NCBI GenBank assembly: GCA_020064725.1
Contig: JAGTWJ010000019.1
Coordinates: 2,542,001 to 2,606,000 of the forward strand
Length of the DNA: 64,000 nt
Source: Drechslerella dactyloides
Lineage: Eukaryota; Ascomycota; Orbiliomycetes; Orbiliales; Orbiliaceae
Direction of reading: 5' to 3'
A model generated the notes under the pieces. That model saw nothing but the letters and a program-made list of their open reading frames with translations, was not told where the DNA came from and made no database searches. Each line of letters opens with the position of its first letter. Positions within the stretch are counted from its first letter, which is position 1. This document shows, piece by piece, positions 10,130-22,247 of the stretch. The position numbers and the translations under genes were made by a program.

Positions 10130-12953
10130 ATGTACTCGTACCATCAGGCGCCTGAGGAATACGATCGGACGGATCTTGTAGGAAAGGGTTCTTTTGGCTT
10201 CGTTTACAAAGCGTGAGTGGACGGATTACGTACGTGTCGAGGGGAGCTTGCTTTTGCTGACCGGGGTTATCGTTTCGATAGAGTCCATAAACCGACACGG
10301 CAGGTCGTCGCTATCAAGATCCTCAGTCTCGATGTCGCGGAGCAGGAGCTCGTGGATGTGCAGCAGGAGATCCTCCTGCTGAGCCAATTGAAGGCTGCGG
10401 ATGGGGTGAATGTCACGCGGTATCATGGTGCGTTCATGAAGGGGCAGCAGCTATGGGTCATCATGGACTATTGCAGCGGTGGCAGCGTGAGGACGTTGGT
10501 ATGTGCGGCCGTGGGACTTCGTGTGAGGGAGTTCGCTGGCTGATATGTCGGTGACGGTGGTAGATGAAACCGGGGCGGATCCTGGAGAAGTATCTTACGA
10601 TTATTGTCCGAGAGACTGTGAGCGCACTGAACTTCATCCACAAGCTGAACATCATCCACCGAGACGTCAAAGGTACGTCGAGCCGCACATGGATAAATTG
10701 AGAACGGTCAACTAAATCAGCTAACAATCGCCCAATTTAGCTGCCAACATTCTCGTTGCCAACGATGGGAGGGTCCAACTGTGCGACTTTGGCGTCTCCG
10801 CGATCATGCAAAACCCGCATACGAAACGGAGCACGTTCGTTGGAACGCCGTGGTGGATGGCCCCGGAGGTCATCCTGGAGCGGGAGCAGTACGACACCAA
10901 AGCCGATATATGGTCGCTGGGGATAACAATACTGGAAATAGCGAAGGGCCATCCACCATACCACGATCAAGAGCCCATGCGAGCCCTGCTCATGATACCA
11001 CGGCAGCCCCCACCACGGCTGGAGGGAGGGGACTGGTCGCAGGCGCTGCGGGACTTTGTTTCGTACTGCCTGTGCGAGCTTCCCGGCGACCGCCTGTCGG
11101 CTGAGGATCTCGCCAAGCAGAAGCTTATCAAAAGCGTCAGTCGCACACCGGTGTCTCTGCTGAAGGACTTGGTTGTGAGGCTGGAGCAGTGGCAGAGACA
11201 AGGGAATGTTCGGAACTCGCTGATAAGCGGCCCCAGTGGGCTGGATACAATTACTGAACGGAACCGAGGCGACGACGAGATCAGTTGGGATTTCGAAGAA
11301 GGTGCAGAGGATGTAACACCGACGGTCTACAGCAAGGGCCATACCGCCTCAGGTTCTCTAACGTCCTTCTTATCGTTGGAGAGCAACGAGACTGTCAAGC
11401 CAATTCCTTCGCCATCGACATCTCATGCGCCTGTTCACACGGGGACGGACCATCCGCTGTTGCAGTTGTTCGCGAATTCAAACCTGGGAGGACCTGTGCC
11501 TGCTCAACCGGCTGCAGCTCTGCAGCCCGCATTTCAGCCGGCACCGATAATAGTACAAAAGCCGTCGGTGGCTTCCTTCAGGTCCCCCGCGAGCACGAGA
11601 CCGGCAAGCCCCGAGCCAGTCATGACTATCGATTTACCATCGTTCGATGAGATAAACGGCGATCTCATCGCGCCAAAGGGCACGTCTCCAGCTCCGATAA
11701 CCCAGATCGAGCTCCCTTCCGAGGAAGATTTCCAGACGATGAGGCAAACGTCGACACCGCTGTCCCAGGCGCACGCCATACCCAGTGTGCCATCTGCGCC
11801 TCTGCTAGCCGCGCCCCAAAGTCAAGACCGGCCGGATAAGTTCCTGGGCCATCGTCCTCAGCGGTCCGACAAGGGGTCCTACTTCCCCAGCAAGGGACCT
11901 GATGGTCCACCGGCGCAGCTCGGTGCGGGTCCCGGACCTACTTCTCCTGTAAAGAAGCTGCCAGCGATACCTCCACCTCAGACCCCGGAAGAACCGCGCA
12001 AGCATGCTGAAGTCATGCCGGTCTCGGCTCCGTCCTCTCCTCCACGAAGCCGCAATAACAAATTCACCCATGCGATGCCTGCGTCCAGCATTTCCAATTC
12101 GAATGCAATCAACGGCGCAGCGGCACGTAAACCACACCACCTGCCGTCCCTTTCGGCACCGCAGGTCTCCTACCGTGAGGCTCCGACGTCCGAGCCGGTC
12201 CCTCCAGTGCCTAACATATCGGACCTCGGCAAGAACCGATCTGCGGAGTCCACACCTTCTTCAAAACCGCGACTGGCGGTCATAGACCCGGACCAGAAAC
12301 CGACGGTCCCCATGCTGATTACGTCCGCGCAAAACACCACACCGCCAAGCGGAGTCCATGCTACCCCCCGTGGCAATCGGTTCAAACCCGCAGATCTTAT
12401 CCTGAAGCTTCCCGCGAACCCACACCACGGGATTGAGATTGCCAGTAACCAATCATTCCCTCATTCTCCAGGTGCTGCCGCCGCCGCTACCACCGCTGCA
12501 GGGCGGTTCCTTTCGCCGCTCTCAAATACCGCCAACAACTCGGGCTTTGGTTCGCAGACTCCAACCCCGACTGCGGCGTCGCATGCCCAAGCCATGCTGC
12601 TCCAAACGCAGCAGCAGCAGCAGCAACAGCAAACCCTGTTCCAGACAGACCCCTGGGGCATGCCGCATAACGTGGTGCTCAACCCGACGGTGTTCTTCCC
12701 AACTGCCACGAACGAGGATATCCTCGGCGAGTTGAACCGGATGATGAACATGCTCGACACCTCGCTGACGGTCTTCTCGAACGGCCTGAAGCAGGTCCAG
12801 GCACAGATCAAAGGACAGCCCGGACCGGCTCTCGGGCCAGGCACGCCGCCTGTAACCGGTAAGAGGGGGAAGAAGACCCGCCAGCCGGGCCTGGACCAGA
12901 CGAGGCAGTCCGATACCGAGGGTTTCGCCAGCGAGTCAAGCCAGTTTGACTAG
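10130..12953 (+). CDS. Ste20-type protein kinase of the NAK1/KIC1 (GCK) group
   Basis: Four exons (10130-10212, 10282-10498, 10564-10672, 10741-12953) give 873 residues. The kinase domain fills residues about 10-265: glycine loop VGKGSFGFVYKA, VAIK lysine, HRDVKAAN (132-139), DFG (152-154), activation segment TFVGTPWWMAPEVI, and DIWSLGITILEIAKGHPP. The rest is a long disordered, Pro/Ser-rich tail with a CAG/CAA-coded glutamine run (about 12609-12632) and a short helical segment near the C-terminus (NEDILGELNRMMNMLD). In yeasts and moulds this group (Kic1, Nak1) sits at the top of the RAM/MOR network, which activates the NDR kinase and controls polarity and cell separation. The start MYSYHQAPEEYDRTD places the kinase domain at the very N-terminus as in relatives. 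Kinase assignment is certain; orthology to NAK1/KIC1 rather than SPS1 is inferred from GCK-III-like motifs. Confidence 0.88.
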
Positions 12954-13437
12954 CTGGAAATGTGGATTGCTTCCGAGTACAAGTGTAAGGTGTACAGATA
13001 CACAACAGCCTGAGCATATGCATGCACGGCATGGCATAGCATGTACGGAAGTCTAAACGGGTTGGACTCGTTGCATACCTGTGGCTCCCGAGTTCGTGCG
13101 GTATTTCTTTTCCACATCTGTTTTTCCATTTGTATGATATGATATCACTGTTTGAGTGTGTATGGCGTTGTCTGAGATATGTGGCCCTCAGCTCTGGCGG
13201 ATGTACGGTGTCTTGGGAAGTTGTGGTCTTCGAGTTTTGAGCGTTTACAATACCTACCTTGATTTATCCCACAGACGAGGCTTCGAGTTCGTTGTAGCTT
13301 TCGAGAGTGTTTTTATGTTTATTGAGTATTCGCGAAGGATCCATGGATTGTTGCAGTTGGCGGGGTTTGGTGTTGCGATAAACTGCCCGCGGTCGACCTG
13401 CAACAGCCAAAACGCCAACCCTGGACATCGAACAAGC
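12954..13437. other. Intergenic: kinase 3' flank and TEL2 promoter
   Basis: No gene supported. An open frame from 13156 runs into TEL2, but its upstream part has no protein-like features, so TEL2 is started at 13438. Confidence 0.6.
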
Positions 13438-16400
13438 ATGGACGACTTTCTCACGCCCATCCACATCACAAGCCTTAGAACATCGACCGCGGACGACTCA
13501 GCGCTAGACCTCAAGCTCTCCTCTACCACGCTCATCCGGCCGGTCGATGAACCACCTGTCACCGCGTCCAGCAGTTCGCGCGCACCGACATCGCTTGAAG
13601 ACGCCCTTGAGATACTACGGTCCCAGCCGTCGTTGGCCGAGCTCTCCGCGGTTCTAAGATACATATCCCCGCGTTCCGCCCGCAACGGCGCCGAGAACAG
13701 CGGACGTAATCCGGGAAGCAATGATGCGGGATTCGACATCGCGGCGGTGTCTCCGCTCGCCTCGCGGATCATCAATGCGGTGATCGTGGACGTCGTGCCC
13801 TCGTTCTGGAGTATTCTGACGTCATCGCCGGCGCAAAAGTCGGAGAGGAGCAGACTGTTGCGATGCCTTCGTAGCGTCAGCGGTGTCGGCGGGCTTGTCG
13901 AGCGGCTGAAGGTGCTGCTGAAGCAGGCTGCGTCGCTGTCGTCCGAACGTCCGAGGAATGTAACGTTGGCGAAGGTCGATGTTGCCGGCGCGGGCCAGCG
14001 GTATGGGCTGCTCGTCCAAGTTGGAGATTTAATGGACGTTCTTGGATGTCTATTGCAGGGTGATAAGTTTATAAGTGAAATATGGAAGTGTCTGGGTCCC
14101 GGCAAGGACGGCGCGGTGGCCGCGGCGGAGGTGAGGAAGAGGGAGATGGCGTGGAAGGAGTTTGTGGGCCTGATCGCTGGCGGGAGGGTGCTTTCGATAG
14201 CAGCCGAGGCCGACGTCGTGGTTTCGGGGGCAGGCCAAACTGTTGAAAAGAGACAGTCGTCATGGGTCGGCGATGGGAAGATGTACACTTCCTGGCTGCG
14301 GGAGAACATTACAAAGATGGTGGCCGAAACTGCTATGGAGGATTCTGCAACATGGGGAGCTATCGCAAGCGTCCTGGCTAAAGCTTTCGGGTTGGGATAT
14401 AACGGTACGTGCCATCTCGCGGTCTGCAGCGGGCAGTGCTAACGACGCTGTAGAGAGTCTTATCGATCCGGTGTTCTGCTCGCGGGTGTCTACGGTGACC
14501 GAAGACGCCTTCCGTCGAATCCGCCTCCTGCTATCACACCTCAAAGAGCACGAGAAGAGAAGCTACATAAACACGCTTCTCAAGCTGCTGTCGCAAACCC
14601 ACCTCCCGATATACGCGGAGGAAGAACCTAGCTACACCAAGCGCATAGCTCTAGTCGCACAGGTCATCCACGAGATATGCATCGTCGACGACGGGTTGCA
14701 GAAGGGCTACCAGGACATGCTCCTTGATTGGATCCTGGTCGACGGCGGCCCAGGCGCCGCAGAGCCCATCGGCATCCGGAGAGCCGTCATATCCGCTGTC
14801 AAGGCGTCTTCGGAGGCCACAAACGTCTTCCGAGAGTGTCTGGAGAGCCAGATCCAGACTTTTGGCGAGAGTCTGTGGATACGGCATGCGCCGATAGTGC
14901 ACCAGGAGGTCAACGTGCAGTGTCTTCTCCTCTGCGCGGGGCTCGTACATCGCATCCCGCCGAGCTATCTGAAACTAGCTGCAAGGTCGTCGCCCTTCAT
15001 GAATGGGATCTCGAATCACCTTGCCAGCACGAACCTGCGGGTACGGTTCCTCGGTATGATTGTCGGCGAGACGGTGTCCTCGCTGGTGGACCAGGGCGGG
15101 AAGCAGCTCAAGTTCACAGACTCTCTGGACGCGAGCGAAGACGAGGCCGCAAAGTGGAGGGGACTGGTAAAGGTCGATGACACCTTACCCGGTTTTGAAA
15201 TCTTTCAAGACGGGTCACTGTCGTCCACCAAGTCCAGCAAGCCGCCCAAGAGAAAATCACCAGTCAAGCCCAAGGCCGTCGTCGACATCACACCAACCAC
15301 AACCCTAACGCCCTCCAACCGCATCGAGGAACTCGACTCCGACTCGGGCGACGATGACCTCATCCCGTACCCAAAGCCAGACTCCGACCCCGAAGACTCG
15401 GACGACGACGCTACGCTCGTCAACCGCAAAAAGCCAACACCGCCCGTCTACATCCGCGACCTCCTCTACATGCTGCACGATCACGAATCCTACGACAAGC
15501 AGCACCTAGCCCTCCAGCACGCGGCCGTTCTCATCCGACGCAAGGCCACACACGGCAGCGAGCTGTCCGCGCACGCCGTCGAGCTGCTCAACACGCTCGT
15601 CGGCCAGCAGGACAAATTCGACATGGAAGACTTCGACACCCTCCGCCTCAAAGCCGTCGTCGCGATTGTCGTCACCCTCCCATCGACAGCCGGGCCATGG
15701 ATCGCCCAGCGCATCTTCGAGGGCGACTACTCGCTCGCCCAGCGCTGCGTCATGCTCAGCGCCATCGGCGTTGCAGCAACCGAACTCGCCGGCGACCCGC
15801 TGCCGGACGACTCCCCGCTCCTCCAATTCCAGCTCTCCCAGTCGGATAAAGACAAGGCCGCCTTCCCCTCCCGCAGATTACCGCCGCAGCTCCACCGCAT
15901 CTACGCAGTCACACCCGTCGACGCGCTCTCCACGCAGCTGAAAAACACAATGTTACAGCCGATGGCCGCGCGGGCCGCGCACGAGCTCGCACCGGCCGCA
16001 GACCTACTCAACGTCCGCACCACGCGCACCTTCTCAACCCGCATGGCCGTCGAAGCTGCACGGAAGCCACCGGCTGCCAACCGCCTCGCGCAGGTCGTCA
16101 GCGCCGCCTTCTTCGCACCGCTGACAGGCCACTGGTGGGTCTTCCTGCACGACCACGGCAGCAGCTCGCCGCGGCTGCAGCCGCATCTGCTATCGCTGTA
16201 CCTCAAGACACTAACAGTGCTGCTGCACGCAACGGGGCCGAACGCGGTGGCGGTATCGTCGCTGGTGGACGGGCTGTGGGACATCCTGCTGAGTCTGCGC
16301 GTCGCGCCTATCGCGCTGGAGAATTCGTCTGTGCTGGACGCTATCCTCGTCGGTCTGCTGACGGTGTTCGAGGTCGCCGGCGGGGGGGACAGCGACGCGC

Positions 16401-16597
16401 AGCGGCGCCGGCTAGCGGAGGAGCGGGGGAAGGAGCTCGTGGAGACGCAGGAGTGGGTTGGCAAAGTGTTCGACGGGAGCGAGGGCGGTGAAGGCGGCGG
16501 CGAGGGGCGGCGGGCGTTGGCGGCGGCGGTGCTGTTGCGGTGTCGTGAGGTCGTGGAGCGGTATGAACGGCTGCTCATGGGCGACTTGATCGGATAA
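13438..16597 (+). CDS. TEL2: Telomere length regulation protein Tel2
   Basis: Two exons (13438-14404, 14454-16597) flank a 49-nt intron (GTACGT, branch GCTAACG, TAG) and encode 1036 residues. Tel2, with Tti1 and Tti2, is the TTT co-chaperone that stabilises PI3K-like kinases (Tel1/ATM, Mec1/ATR, Tor). The diagnostic C-terminal conserved domain lies at about residues 650-770: PVYIRDLLYMLHDHESYDK, LIRRKATHGSELSAHAVELL, and FEGDYSLAQRCVMLSAIG followed by AATELAG. It is preceded by an acidic Ser/Asp-rich linker (LDSDSGDDDL, DSDPEDSDDDAT) of the type that binds R2TP in relatives when phosphorylated. The N-terminal half is a helical repeat array without short motifs. Start ATG 13438 gives MDDFLTPIHITSLR; an upstream extension in the same frame is not protein-like. 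Length fits the family. Confidence 0.9.
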
Positions 16598-17702
16598 TTT
16601 GATACACCGGATTCTAGACATAGATTAATGCGCTTTGTAGTTTAAGGTTCTCGTAGACGCTATCTGATTCACATTATAATATACAAGCTGCCTTGAGTGT
16701 CAAGTACATGTACTATACCGGTTAGACCAGCAGTCGAATGCTAGTTCCGATCCAGATAAATCAAGTCTAGCTCGAATCTGAATACCACCTACCAACACGA
16801 TACCCCGAGACTAGATACTAATCACAAGCAGCAGGACCCTTTGCGGAGATTCGCGTCCAGTGGCTGGCCGTGATACGAGACTTGCAAGGGCACGACTGTA
16901 CGAGAATAACCACACACGCGCTACTGCAATGTAACCAGCCGTCGGATACATTACCTCTGTTGATTTCAGTCTACGCAACAGCATGAATTGATAGATGGGC
17001 AGATTTCACGATAATTTTCATGCAACGTGACACTAGACAGAACACCAAGCCAGTACACCGTCCGTCCATTGCATTTTTCTCCCGAAACCCCACACGCCAG
17101 TATGCAGGTACTACCGCTTCTTTCTTTCCTTCCTTTCTACTGCACAGGAAAATCCTCCAAGACAGACCAAACGAGAACGTCGAGAAAAGAAAGAGAAGAA
17201 AAATATCATTAGAGAGCCAGCAGCATGCAAGTCATAGCAGCAGCCCACACAGCGAACTTCAACTTCACACGAAAAAAGGAAAGGCATAACCATAAGTATC
17301 CAAGCGTGGGAAAGCCCTGCAACCACAAAAACATTGCCGTATCCCCAAAACCCAGCGTGCCCATGCAACCATAAACAACGACGACGATGAGAAAACGACA
17401 AATGAAAAACGCCGGCAACTAATGAAACAAACCACGAGCAGAATCCAAGATAACATACGTACGAGGGAAAAGCAGGTCATGACAGCAGGAATAAGAAACA
17501 GCACCTCCCATCCCATGACCAGAGCGTAAAACGTGAACAACGGGAAGCCAAAAGATCATAATAAGAAAATGCCCGGATGCCTTGCGTGGATATGCATCGT
17601 GCTTTGTCGAGGGAAACTATATATGTAGTCGTGAAGAGGGTGGAAGAGGGTATGTGGAGATGTACAGTTGTTTATAGTGGTGGCGTCCAAAGTGGGCTGG
17701 CT
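16598..17702. other. Intergenic between convergent TEL2 and DUF2406 genes
   Basis: About 1.1 kb holding the 3' ends of two convergent genes. AT-rich, with A-rich stretches around 17260-17400. Overlapping short ORFs (17111-17540 minus, 17020-17289 plus) have skewed compositions and no family likeness. No gene supported. Confidence 0.6.
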
Positions 17703-18110
17703 TTACGACTTGCTCCGACGGAACCAGGATCTCCGCTTTTCACCGCCAGCTTTGCCGTCGGCAGCAGCCGAGCTCTTCGTTACCACGGTTTTGCCTGCTG
17801 TCGGCTGCGAGTCCCAGGCGGGTTGCGACGACGGCTGCTGCTGTTGTTGTCCGTTCGCCTGTCGATATTGGTTCTGTGCCGGCGCGAATTGGCTGTGGCC
17901 GGTGTACTGCTGTTGCGGCTGCTGGTTGAATCCGTTCTGCTGCTGCTGGTACTGCGCCTGTTGGAACTGGATCGGTGGCTGTGGCTGTTGCTGCGAGCTC
18001 GAGGCGTAGCCATTCTGATAAGTCACCGGCGGAGGGCCGCCCGAGTAGCGGTTGACGTTCGGCAACGGCTTATCGTTGGTGCCCAGCGGTAACCTGCCGG
18101 ACTGGGCGTA

Positions 18111-18142
<32 letters not shown>

Positions 18143-18977
18143 AGGAGGCATCCGACGACGGATTTGTGGAATAAGGATCGCCCGACCAGCCGCTTCCGCC
18201 GCCGTTCGAGTAGGTCCCCGAGTGGGCGTCTGACGGTATATCAGCCCGATGGCGGCTGCTGCTGCCATTCTCGTAGCCCGAATTACGGTGCTGTTGCGGG
18301 GGGTATTGTCTTTGCGAATACGAGCTACCGCCGTCGAAGCTGAGAGTGCAAGTTAGCATCATCATCGGGCGTATAATATAGGTATAAGACATACTTCTCG
18401 TTGTATGTCGACTGGCGAGCACTCTGATCGCCATACTGGTAGGCCATCGAGGCCCTCTGCGAGTTCGGCTGTTCGTAAGTCGAGCCTGCGCCTGTAGAAG
18501 TAGCGTTAGTTTCTCTCCCGCTATAACTTGATGCAGCGGCCCCGCGTGTATGCGGGTATCCGTGGTGGAAACAGCGGGAAGCAGCATACCGTTCCTGTTC
18601 GACCTGCGCGGTGGGTAAAACTCGCGATCAAAGTCATTGTAGATGGCTCTCTCAAACGACCGGATCGTCTCCAAGGGGCGCTCCATCCTATGACGTGTAG
18701 GATTGCTCCTGTCCGGGTCGACTGTAAAGTCGCAGCGTCAGCTTTGATACAGATCCAGTTGGGAAACATGTTGCTACATACCGATATCATTGCCATACTG
18801 GTCCTTGTGTCGCATCTGCGAAATACCCTTGCCAGCCTGCTGGGCAATTGCCCACGGCTCCTCCTCCGTAATGGCTCTCGACGGATCGACGTTCTTCCCC
18901 ATCTTTCTTTTGTCGCGGTGGTGTTCGGTCAGGTCGACTTTGACCTTATGTTTCTTCTTGCTGAAAAAGAACGGCAT
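17703..18977 (-). CDS. DUF2406 family protein with Gln-rich tail
   Basis: Four exons on the minus strand (18782-18977, 18590-18721, 18395-18491, 17703-18339) give 353 residues. The N-terminus MPFFFSKKKHKVKVDL is basic and aromatic. The conserved fungal DUF2406 block follows: DPSRAITEEEPWAIAQQ, then MRHKDQYGNDI-V-DPDRSNPTR and HRMERPLETIRSFERAI, with the two halves joined across intron 18722-18781. The family includes yeast YMR295C and YGR273C, proteins of unknown function reported near the bud or cell periphery. The C-terminal 210 residues are low complexity, rich in Gln, Ser, Tyr and Pro, with a pure CTG-coded (CAG on the sense strand) glutamine run near 18112-18139, and end in a basic RRSWFRRSKS. 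The ends of the protein, aromatic plus basic, could bind membranes, but this is inference. Confidence 0.85.
18112..18139 (-). repeat. CAG trinucleotide run coding polyglutamine
   Basis: An uninterrupted run of about nine CTG units on the plus strand, read as CAG (Gln) in the DUF2406 gene. Such pure runs are prone to length change. Confidence 0.85.
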
Positions 18978-20889
18978 TAGTACGGTTATCTCGAGCGCGG
19001 AGCCCGGATGTTTTGTCGTTTCGTAGGGCGGTAGGGATCGATGTAGGAGCTAGGGCGTGGGTGAGATGCTGCAGGAGGATTGGGTCTCGGACAAAAAAAA
19101 GAAAGAAAGGGAGCGATGGTTATGTCGGTGACGGAGAAGAGAGGTATGATGGCAGGATGAAGAGTTTCGGCGGAGCGACGGCTCAGGTGGCAGAGTAATC
19201 TAGGGTGTCACCTCAGATGTAACCACCCCTCTCTGTTTCGGTGTAGTATGCGTGTGTGTGTACGTATGTCCGTCTGTATGTACGGCTGGAGCTTTTGTGT
19301 GGTGTGTGTGATATATGTGTCGTCGTGGAGCTAGCTAGCTCGCAAGCAGCTGGGTCCAAGCAGGCTGGTGACGTTCGTGCGCCACCTGCGATTCAGGTAC
19401 GAAATGGAAACGAAGGAATGGCTGCGGACGAGGAAAAGAAAAACGCCTGTTTTGTGGAACGAGCGACGCCGGCGTTCTGTATCGATAATCGCAATAATAA
19501 AACGGCGCGGCAGAAACGGCAGGTTTTGTGTTCAATTCCACAGGATCACCAAGGCACTCGGAATGAGTGAATTCAAGATGGCTGCTGCAAGTCCCAGCTC
19601 GCGTAACGATTGTGGACAGGAGGCGTTTATCCTTTTTCGGGCTGTGCGACCAGATCGCATGGGTGCAAACGAGCGGAATGCGTGAGGGACGAACGAACGG
19701 GGACGGGAATTGTTGGAGCTGCAGGAAGGTGAAAGGTCCTCACGAAAGCGAAGGGAAGGAGAGGGGACGGGAGGAGAGAGCAGACGAACAGATTTTATCA
19801 AAATCACTCGCTTCAGTCGGGGAAGCGTAGCTTAGGCAAGAGCCCGGCGAAAACTGCAAAAATGCTGCGGGATGCGCGAGATATTCTGGCTGGTGCGTCG
19901 TTGGCGTTATGGCGCAGAAAAAGATGCGTCGACAGCCCGCAGCGATATGCGAGGCGGGTTCCGCTTTGGGCGTCTGCGGTTCGAAGGGGGGAAACCGAAA
20001 AAAGGACCAAAAGGTAAACCGGAGAAAGGTCAACAATGGGCGAAGAGGCGAAAGTAAAAAAAAAGATGTCGGCTGATTCTGCGCTGTTTGACCGGACCGA
20101 CAGAGCTGCTTCTTCGGTAACCTGAGGAACGAGAACGAGCGAGAGGATAAAAGCAACCGACGAAAAGTTTAAAATAAAAAATGAAAAGGGAGGCCAAGCT
20201 GGCGCAAGGTACCGTCCGTCGGTATATGTACTGTGTACGGTGCTGTACAACTGGTGGTGTGCTGCCCAGCCGGGTGTATATTATCTTTTATACGGTATAC
20301 AACCTTTTCGCTCGTTTGGTTGGGACCCGTCCTCTTCCAACCAGCGGAAAACAGGCCTGCTGCAGGGAGGGTTACAGCGAGCAGAGAGCTGCGAGTTCAG
20401 TATCTGTCCAAAGCCGGTACCAGTACTTCGGGCAAAGCGAGGTCGAACGAACGCGACTCGGATCCCTCTCGATCTGCGTATTCCAGCAGCGTCGCAGCGG
20501 GTCGACCTGGTGTATTTTTGGAACAGGCAAAGCGTCGGTGTCGGCAGACCGGGTCCGGATGCACGAGGAATCCGGTCTTGACCAAGTATACAAGTATGGG
20601 AACTGTTCACTCAAAGGGGGGCCAGACAGGCTTGCGTAATGGAGCAGGAGAGCCAAGGTGCCTATCGTAGTATCCACCGGCCGGGGTCAGAGTTTTCTTT
20701 TCTCTCTTTCAACAGTTGGCGGCGGGTGAAGTCTGTAGAAGCAGCGGGAGGGATGGTAAGTACCACCAGGAGTTTTTGGCCAGAAGAATGTCGACAAGGA
20801 GGTCGCGCGAACGGGCCAATTGGACGGAGGGAGGGTCTGTAGACGGGTTGATCGAGTCTGCAGGCCGGACGGGGGCGGATGCACGGAGG

Positions 20890-20926
20890 TTGACTTGACT
20901 GTTGACTTGAACTGTTGACTTTTGAC
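20890..20926. promoter_or_regulatory. Array of five TTGAC motifs
   Basis: Five copies of TTGAC occur in 37 bases (starts 20890, 20895, 20902, 20915, 20922), all in the same orientation. They lie in the long region upstream of the DUF2406 gene. Regulatory role is inferred only from the clustering. Confidence 0.35.
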
Positions 20927-21320
20927 TGGCGCGACGTCGAAGCTGCTGCGGCGTGACGTAGGCGGAGAGGCTGTGGCGACAGACAGCGGGCCACACAGCC
21001 AATGCGGGTTTCCGGAAGCCAGCGGGCAATATAAAAGTGACGGCGAGATGTGCAAAAGGTTTAAATTGAATATCCAGGGATCCGAAGCCCGTCGAGGAAG
21101 ACGGGATGCGTCGTATACTTATCCAAGAAACGGTCGGTCTGAAGCACGATGCGATGGAGACTGGTAGTATGGCAACTGAGCGTTCACGAGATAAGAGGAC
21201 AGATTCGGTGACAAGAGCCCGCCCGCAGCAGCCCGCAGAAACAGCGGCGCCGAATCCGCCAACCGGGCGGACTGTGACCACCGAGAAGAATAAATAATAG
21301 ATCCAATGGATGCAATGTAA

Positions 21321-21343
21321 TGCGATGCGATGCGATGCGATGC
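21321..21343. repeat. (TGCGA)n microsatellite
   Basis: Four tandem TGCGA units followed by a partial unit. Located in non-coding sequence. Confidence 0.8.
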
Positions 21344-22247
21344 ACATGCACGCCGGCGATGTTTCCGGGCGACGCCGTCGACTGTCTACCGATCGATCCA
21401 GTCGACCGTCGCTGGCCTGTGAACGAACAGCATCCCGGCGACGGTCACCGCATCAACTTCAGTCTCCTCTTCACTTCACAGTACTATACTATCATATGCA
21501 TCGTATCGCGCACCGCAATCCGTCGCCGGCTAGCCGCTTTGTTACTATCATATCGCAAGCACCTGCCCCCGGGCATCGGCACATGCAAGCCCTTCCCTGT
21601 CACGATGCATGGAACCGGTGGGTCTGACTGATACGATCGGGCGATTGACTGATCATGAATTGAAACAGGCGACTGCTGACCAGCCTCCTTGCTTGCTTTG
21701 CTTGCCTGCGCTCTAGTCATGGCCACCGGCATGCCTGCGACCCGCTTCGTCATACGTTCATTCATTCAGTCGAAAATTAAAAGACCACCACGCAAGCGAC
21801 GGGGCAGCGAGAGCTCAACCTGAAACGCGACGCCGACCCGTTTTCCGACAATCAAGTCGCATGCGTAAGCTGATCAGAGCTAGCTTGTGCTGTCTGGCAA
21901 ACTAGCTGCATTTGATGCGGGCGCGTGTGGCTGTCCGTTTCAACCAGCCCTAACTACAGGTACGGAATCACCTAAAAAACCAATTAGATTGCGTATATGT
22001 ACTGTACAGATACATGCACGAGTGCACTCGTACACCGTAGATATAGATCTTACTCCAAGTGTGACAAAATATCGATCGGTCCGCCGAATAAATGAGAAGA
22101 ACCGCGATTGATCAGGGTGCTCCAAATGGGTATCTCCAAGCAAGAACGCCAAAACCCCATTCCCCCACCTCCCCATACTTCTATCGATCCATTCGCATGC
22201 CAAATCCAACCCCGCCGCGCCGTGTAAATTATCCCCCGAAATATAAA

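Larger units (their letters stand above)
18978..22247. other. 3.3 kb gene-poor region upstream of two genes' ends
   Basis: Lies between the start of the DUF2406 gene (minus) and the 3' end of ATG6 (minus). I found no gene: the longest ORF (212 codons, minus, 20709-21347) has no recognisable domain and is overlapped by other ORFs. It holds a TTGAC array near 20890-20926 and a pentanucleotide repeat near 21321. It most likely contains an extended promoter or long leader of the DUF2406 gene, or unrecognised non-coding RNA. Confidence 0.55.

Noticed and set aside
13254..14309. 351-codon ORF antisense to TEL2 exon 1
   Set aside because: Overlaps a strongly supported gene and has a Ser/Pro/Thr composition typical of antisense shadows.
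20709..21347. 212-codon minus-strand ORF in the gene-poor region
   Set aside because: No domain, no splice extension and other overlapping ORFs; composition not protein-like.
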